The notes beneath the pieces are model-generated. The model made no database searches and was not told the DNA's origin. It was given only the letters and a program-made list of their open reading frames with translations. A program made the position numbers and the translations under genes. 6,502 nt of DNA from Armatimonadota bacterium (GTDB lineage: Bacteria; Armatimonadota; DTGP01; JAHWJO01). Each line of letters begins with the position of its first letter. Position 1 is the stretch's first letter. The DNA is taken from assembly GCA_019348365.1 (NCBI GenBank), contig JAHWJO010000278.1, forward strand, positions 1 through 6,502, in the 5' to 3' direction. Below are positions 6,485 to 6,502 of the stretch, piece after piece.

Positions 6485-6502
6485 GTAAGCTCACCTGAGA
6501 GA

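Overview
The window looks like bacterial chromosomal DNA, GC-rich in its genes, from a lineage that carries the multi-domain 'planctomycete-type' cytochrome proteins (PSCyt1 with DUF1587/1595/1592/1588/1585). These are abundant in the Planctomycetes-Verrucomicrobia group and also occur in Acidobacteria and some related phyla. No ribosomal or other phylogenetic marker is present, so nothing finer than this is supported. All four genes are on the + strand and fall into two unrelated pairs, separated by a gap of about 640 bp rich in repeats and of lower GC.

Left pair (1-1995). The window opens inside a gene whose visible 361 codons are the FAD/NADPH reductase half of a CysJ-type flavoprotein; its N-terminus is cut off by the window edge. 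After 72 bp comes a complete formate/nitrite transporter (FNT) family channel with a strong ribosome binding site. The pairing suggests nitrite uptake and reduction (nitrate/nitrite assimilation), with the flavoprotein passing NADPH electrons to a nitrite, nitrate or sulfite reductase encoded outside the window. The substrate is inferred from context only.

Middle (1996-2638). No confident gene. It contains a 129-bp element bounded by 27/28-bp imperfect inverted repeats of the widely dispersed bacterial type whose spurious translation reads 'HSERSEES'. It also holds a degenerate ~40-bp direct repeat inside that element, a 22-bp near-perfect tandem duplication, and a possible decayed small reading frame just after the FNT gene.

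Right pair (2639-6426). An 883-residue exported protein carries two CxxCH haem sites, at the two ends of the PSCyt1...DUF1585 architecture, and a LamG/concanavalin-like domain between DUF1592 and DUF1588. It overlaps by ATGA with a gene for a 379-residue exported protein whose sequence resembles the inosine-uridine nucleoside hydrolase fold. The two are probably translationally coupled and act outside the cytoplasmic membrane, plausibly in oxidative or hydrolytic processing of an extracellular substrate. The DUF1592 protein more often neighbours a DUF1552 gene, so this partner is the least ordinary point in the window. The last 76 bp hold short tandem repeats and no gene.
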